64,000 bases of DNA from Diploscapter coronatus (taxonomy: Eukaryota > Nematoda > Chromadorea > Rhabditida > Rhabditidae), in contig OZ038422.1 of the NCBI GenBank assembly GCA_964036155.1, positions 52,165,201-52,229,200 on the forward strand. The letters run 5' to 3'. Both the position numbers and the translations under genes were made by a program. Positions 61,803-64,000 of this stretch are shown in pieces. Under the pieces are notes generated by a model. It was not told the DNA's origin. It saw only the letters and a list, made by a program, of their open reading frames with translations, and ran no database searches. How positions within the stretch are numbered: the stretch's first letter is position 1; every line of letters begins with the position of its first letter.

Positions 61803-64000
61803 ATGCCTCGTCGCAATCGCGTTGCGGCTAACTTCTATGCGAGTCTGAAACGTAATTCCTCGAATGCTGATGGAAATCAGGGGCCCAGTTCTTCGAAGGT
61901 AAATTTGAAACGATAACTCGTAAATGACGGGTCGTATAATTAGGGATGTGGGAGGGAAGGAAAGTAAGGTGAATTAATGTGGGGAAGGTAGATCTCGTCA
62001 TCTCACTCTTTATGAGTTGGCATTTTTGAAGGGGAAATCAAGTTCCAAATGAAAGTTAGATTTTTTTCTTCAGTTTTTTCTTTTTTAAACAACTTCAAAA
62101 GTTCTTATTTCAGGCTCCCCGAAATGATTCGGTTTCGGGGAGACAGCCTGCTCAGAGACAGAACTTGGTTGTGAATTGGGCGAACCCCCAAGGGCCGGTG
62201 CGCAAATTGCTCGTGGACTGGGTGAAGTACGTGGCCTTTCTCGAAATTATTCATCTTCCAAAAATGTCTAAAATTTTCAATAGTTTTACGACTCATAAAA
62301 GTTTTTATACAAAGTCGAAGATTTGATAGAAACATTCAGGACTGTCGCCGATGAGTCTTCCACCGATGTGCTATTCGACGAGGACATGAAGGTGAGCCTG
62401 TCCGAGTCGTCGGTCAATTCTTCTCTAGAAAACGGGCCGAGCAGCTCCAAGCACAATGAAGACAAGGTTTGAAAGTTTGTATTAAATTCAGACCTAGACT
62501 GCGCTTAAGTTTAAATTTTCGAGCGTACTCTCACTAAGCCAAATTTTTCGCTGAGACCTTTTTGCGTATCCTCTCATCTAACAATGCTCTATAGGAAATG
62601 TTAGTTCTACATGCCCCTTCTCTACATTTCTTAGTTTTGGCTGAAAAATGAATAAGTCTGATAAAAATTCTCACAAAAATTAGGATCTGCTACAATTTTT
62701 AATAAAATTACGGAGATTACCAGCTAATTTTTTTTGCATATCACCACATGGAAACATTCTAGATTTCCTTGAACAATGAAACGAAGACCGAGTGGAAATT
62801 CGTGGATCCTGAATGCGTCGCCAGAAGCTTCCTGTTCACTCCCAGTGGAGAGCAGATTCCGTACAATGAAGAGACCAAGGTAATGCTATTGGAATCGCAT
62901 AAACTTAGGGGAAGAATAGGTTCAACTCTAACTAAAATAAATCGAGTTACGATTTTTTCATCTATAAATTTATGTATTTCATCGATAATTTTTGGGGAGT
63001 TTAAAGTTGGAACAAAACTTGGTAGGAATTATGAATTTCGCAAAACCATTGACCATTCCTAGTCATATAGCTGCTTCTTACTTTTTTAGACTAAATTTTT
63101 CTCTTTATCGACCATTCGAAAATGACTAGGGTAGAGTAGGCAAGGTTAGATAGACCAACTTGTTCTCCGCATTTCTCATACTATTTTTACTTCGAAGATT
63201 GGGATGTTGAAATATCTGTTCAGATTTGCCCTCTTGATTCTAACAGACTAAAATTTTCAGCAACGCGTCGGTGATGCTTTGCCAGAGCACTGCCTGATAG
63301 CCGTGGACGGAATGACTTCAGCTGCTGTGAAGGCGCGCGGCACCGACACGGAGTACGTACTGATCATGCAGGCTGGAGTGGCGCTCGTCACCAATGCTCA
63401 GATAAAAATTTTGGATAAGATTATGGCGGATCTCGAGGTACAGCTTAACAACATCAATAGAAATCATTTTTCCCTGAAACGTAAAAGCGTGATAATTATT
63501 CGATGAAGATTACCTATCTCTGATTTTCAGAACGGCGAAGGAGGATTGCTGAACAGTGCGCCGAATTGGGAGATGGTGAAACCGTTCACTTTCGCTAAAC
63601 AGTTCCTCTTCACACCCGACGGCAAGCCTATCCCTCATGCCGAAGCGCTGGTAAAATTTGATCTTTCTTCTAGATTTCGATTTCTAACTTCCAGAAGAAT
63701 TTCAAAGCTAAGGCTTTTAACGGAACGCAAAAGTCTGGCGCCTATTCTGGCTCTAATAACTTATATTTTAATTCATCATCGTCATTACCCAATACTATTT
63801 ATTCTGATAAAAAGGAAGTGAGTAGTCTTTCAAAAACGAGTAATTTTATCAATTTTAAAAATACGACATCCCTTTTCTAAATATAGCGCACATGTGATTT
63901 TCAATAGATGGAAATTATCCTTTATTTATGTTTTGAAAATTGTGTCGTTATATTCGAAAACTGGTCATTTTTCGGGTTGTTTGAATTTTTTTACGAATGA
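61803..64000 (+). CDS. unrecognised protein with a repeated FLFTP module, 5' part
   Basis: Exons so far: 61803-61898, 62114-62226, 62340-62466, 62763-62879, 63261-63437, 63531-63650, 63695-63817, all in phase; the gene runs past the window. At least 290 residues are visible. It starts MPRRNRVAANFYASLKR with a low-complexity basic/Ser-rich region, then QNLVVNWANPQGPVRKLLVDW. A module occurs twice: WKFVDPECVARSFLFTPSGE followed by QIPY, and WEMVKPFTFAKQFLFTPDGK followed by PIPH, about 110 residues apart. Between them is a predicted alpha/beta segment (LPEHCLIAVDGMTSAAVKAR ... VLIMQAGVALVTNAQIKILD). No signal peptide or TM segment, so cytoplasmic or nuclear. The A-N-F-Y-A-S-L start and Gly/Ser-rich parts do not match a family I know. 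Function not assigned. Confidence 0.8.

Overview
The window is a stretch of an AT-rich nematode-like eukaryotic genome. The evidence is many short introns (about 42-60 bp) ending in TTTCAG, and gene families typical of nematodes: a multi-Kunitz/lustrin secreted protein, PHY-3/4-sized prolyl 4-hydroxylases, a gcy-type receptor guanylyl cyclase and C-type lectins. I joined exons by hand using reading phase and splice sites, so all gene models are predictions. No tRNA, rRNA or CRISPR array was found. I cannot name the species.

Layout. 53-1645 (+) is the 3' end of a FAM161/UPF0564-like centrosomal gene. 2645-3028 (+) is a small secreted peptide. 3.0-10.6 kb holds no convincing gene, only low-complexity sequence and degenerate foldback repeats. 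10617-41657 (+) is one very large gene of 47 exons coding for about 1912 residues, with 18 Kunitz and 14 lustrin-type cysteine modules. Its 10.3-kb intron 21 (19699-29978) contains three complete prolyl 4-hydroxylase genes on the opposite strand, at 29600-27698, 27440-25458 and 24032-19772. One intron of the last of these contains a 2-kb palindrome, so the nesting is three levels deep.

42861-50451 (-) is a 32-exon receptor guanylyl cyclase of about 1190 residues. It is followed by a small C-type lectin gene (50989-52215, -), a two-domain C-type lectin gene (53085-55040, +) and a CTLD/EGF/VWA secreted protein (55121-59191, -). Next come the U1 snRNP protein C gene (59685-60691, +), a possible small gene (61022-61368, +), and the 5' part of an unrecognised gene with a repeated FLFTP module (61803 to beyond the window, +).

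The introns are rich in short palindromic, MITE-like elements. At least seven are recognisable and two (29114-29300 and 58094-58287) are copies of one family. One MITE makes up most of an intron found in only one of the three P4H paralogues, which points to intron gain by transposon insertion. Many of the genes have a shared theme of secretion, extracellular matrix or sensing: Kunitz/lustrin matrix protein, collagen-type hydroxylases, lectins, VWA protein and a sensory cyclase. A functional link between the Kunitz gene and its nested hydroxylases is only inference.
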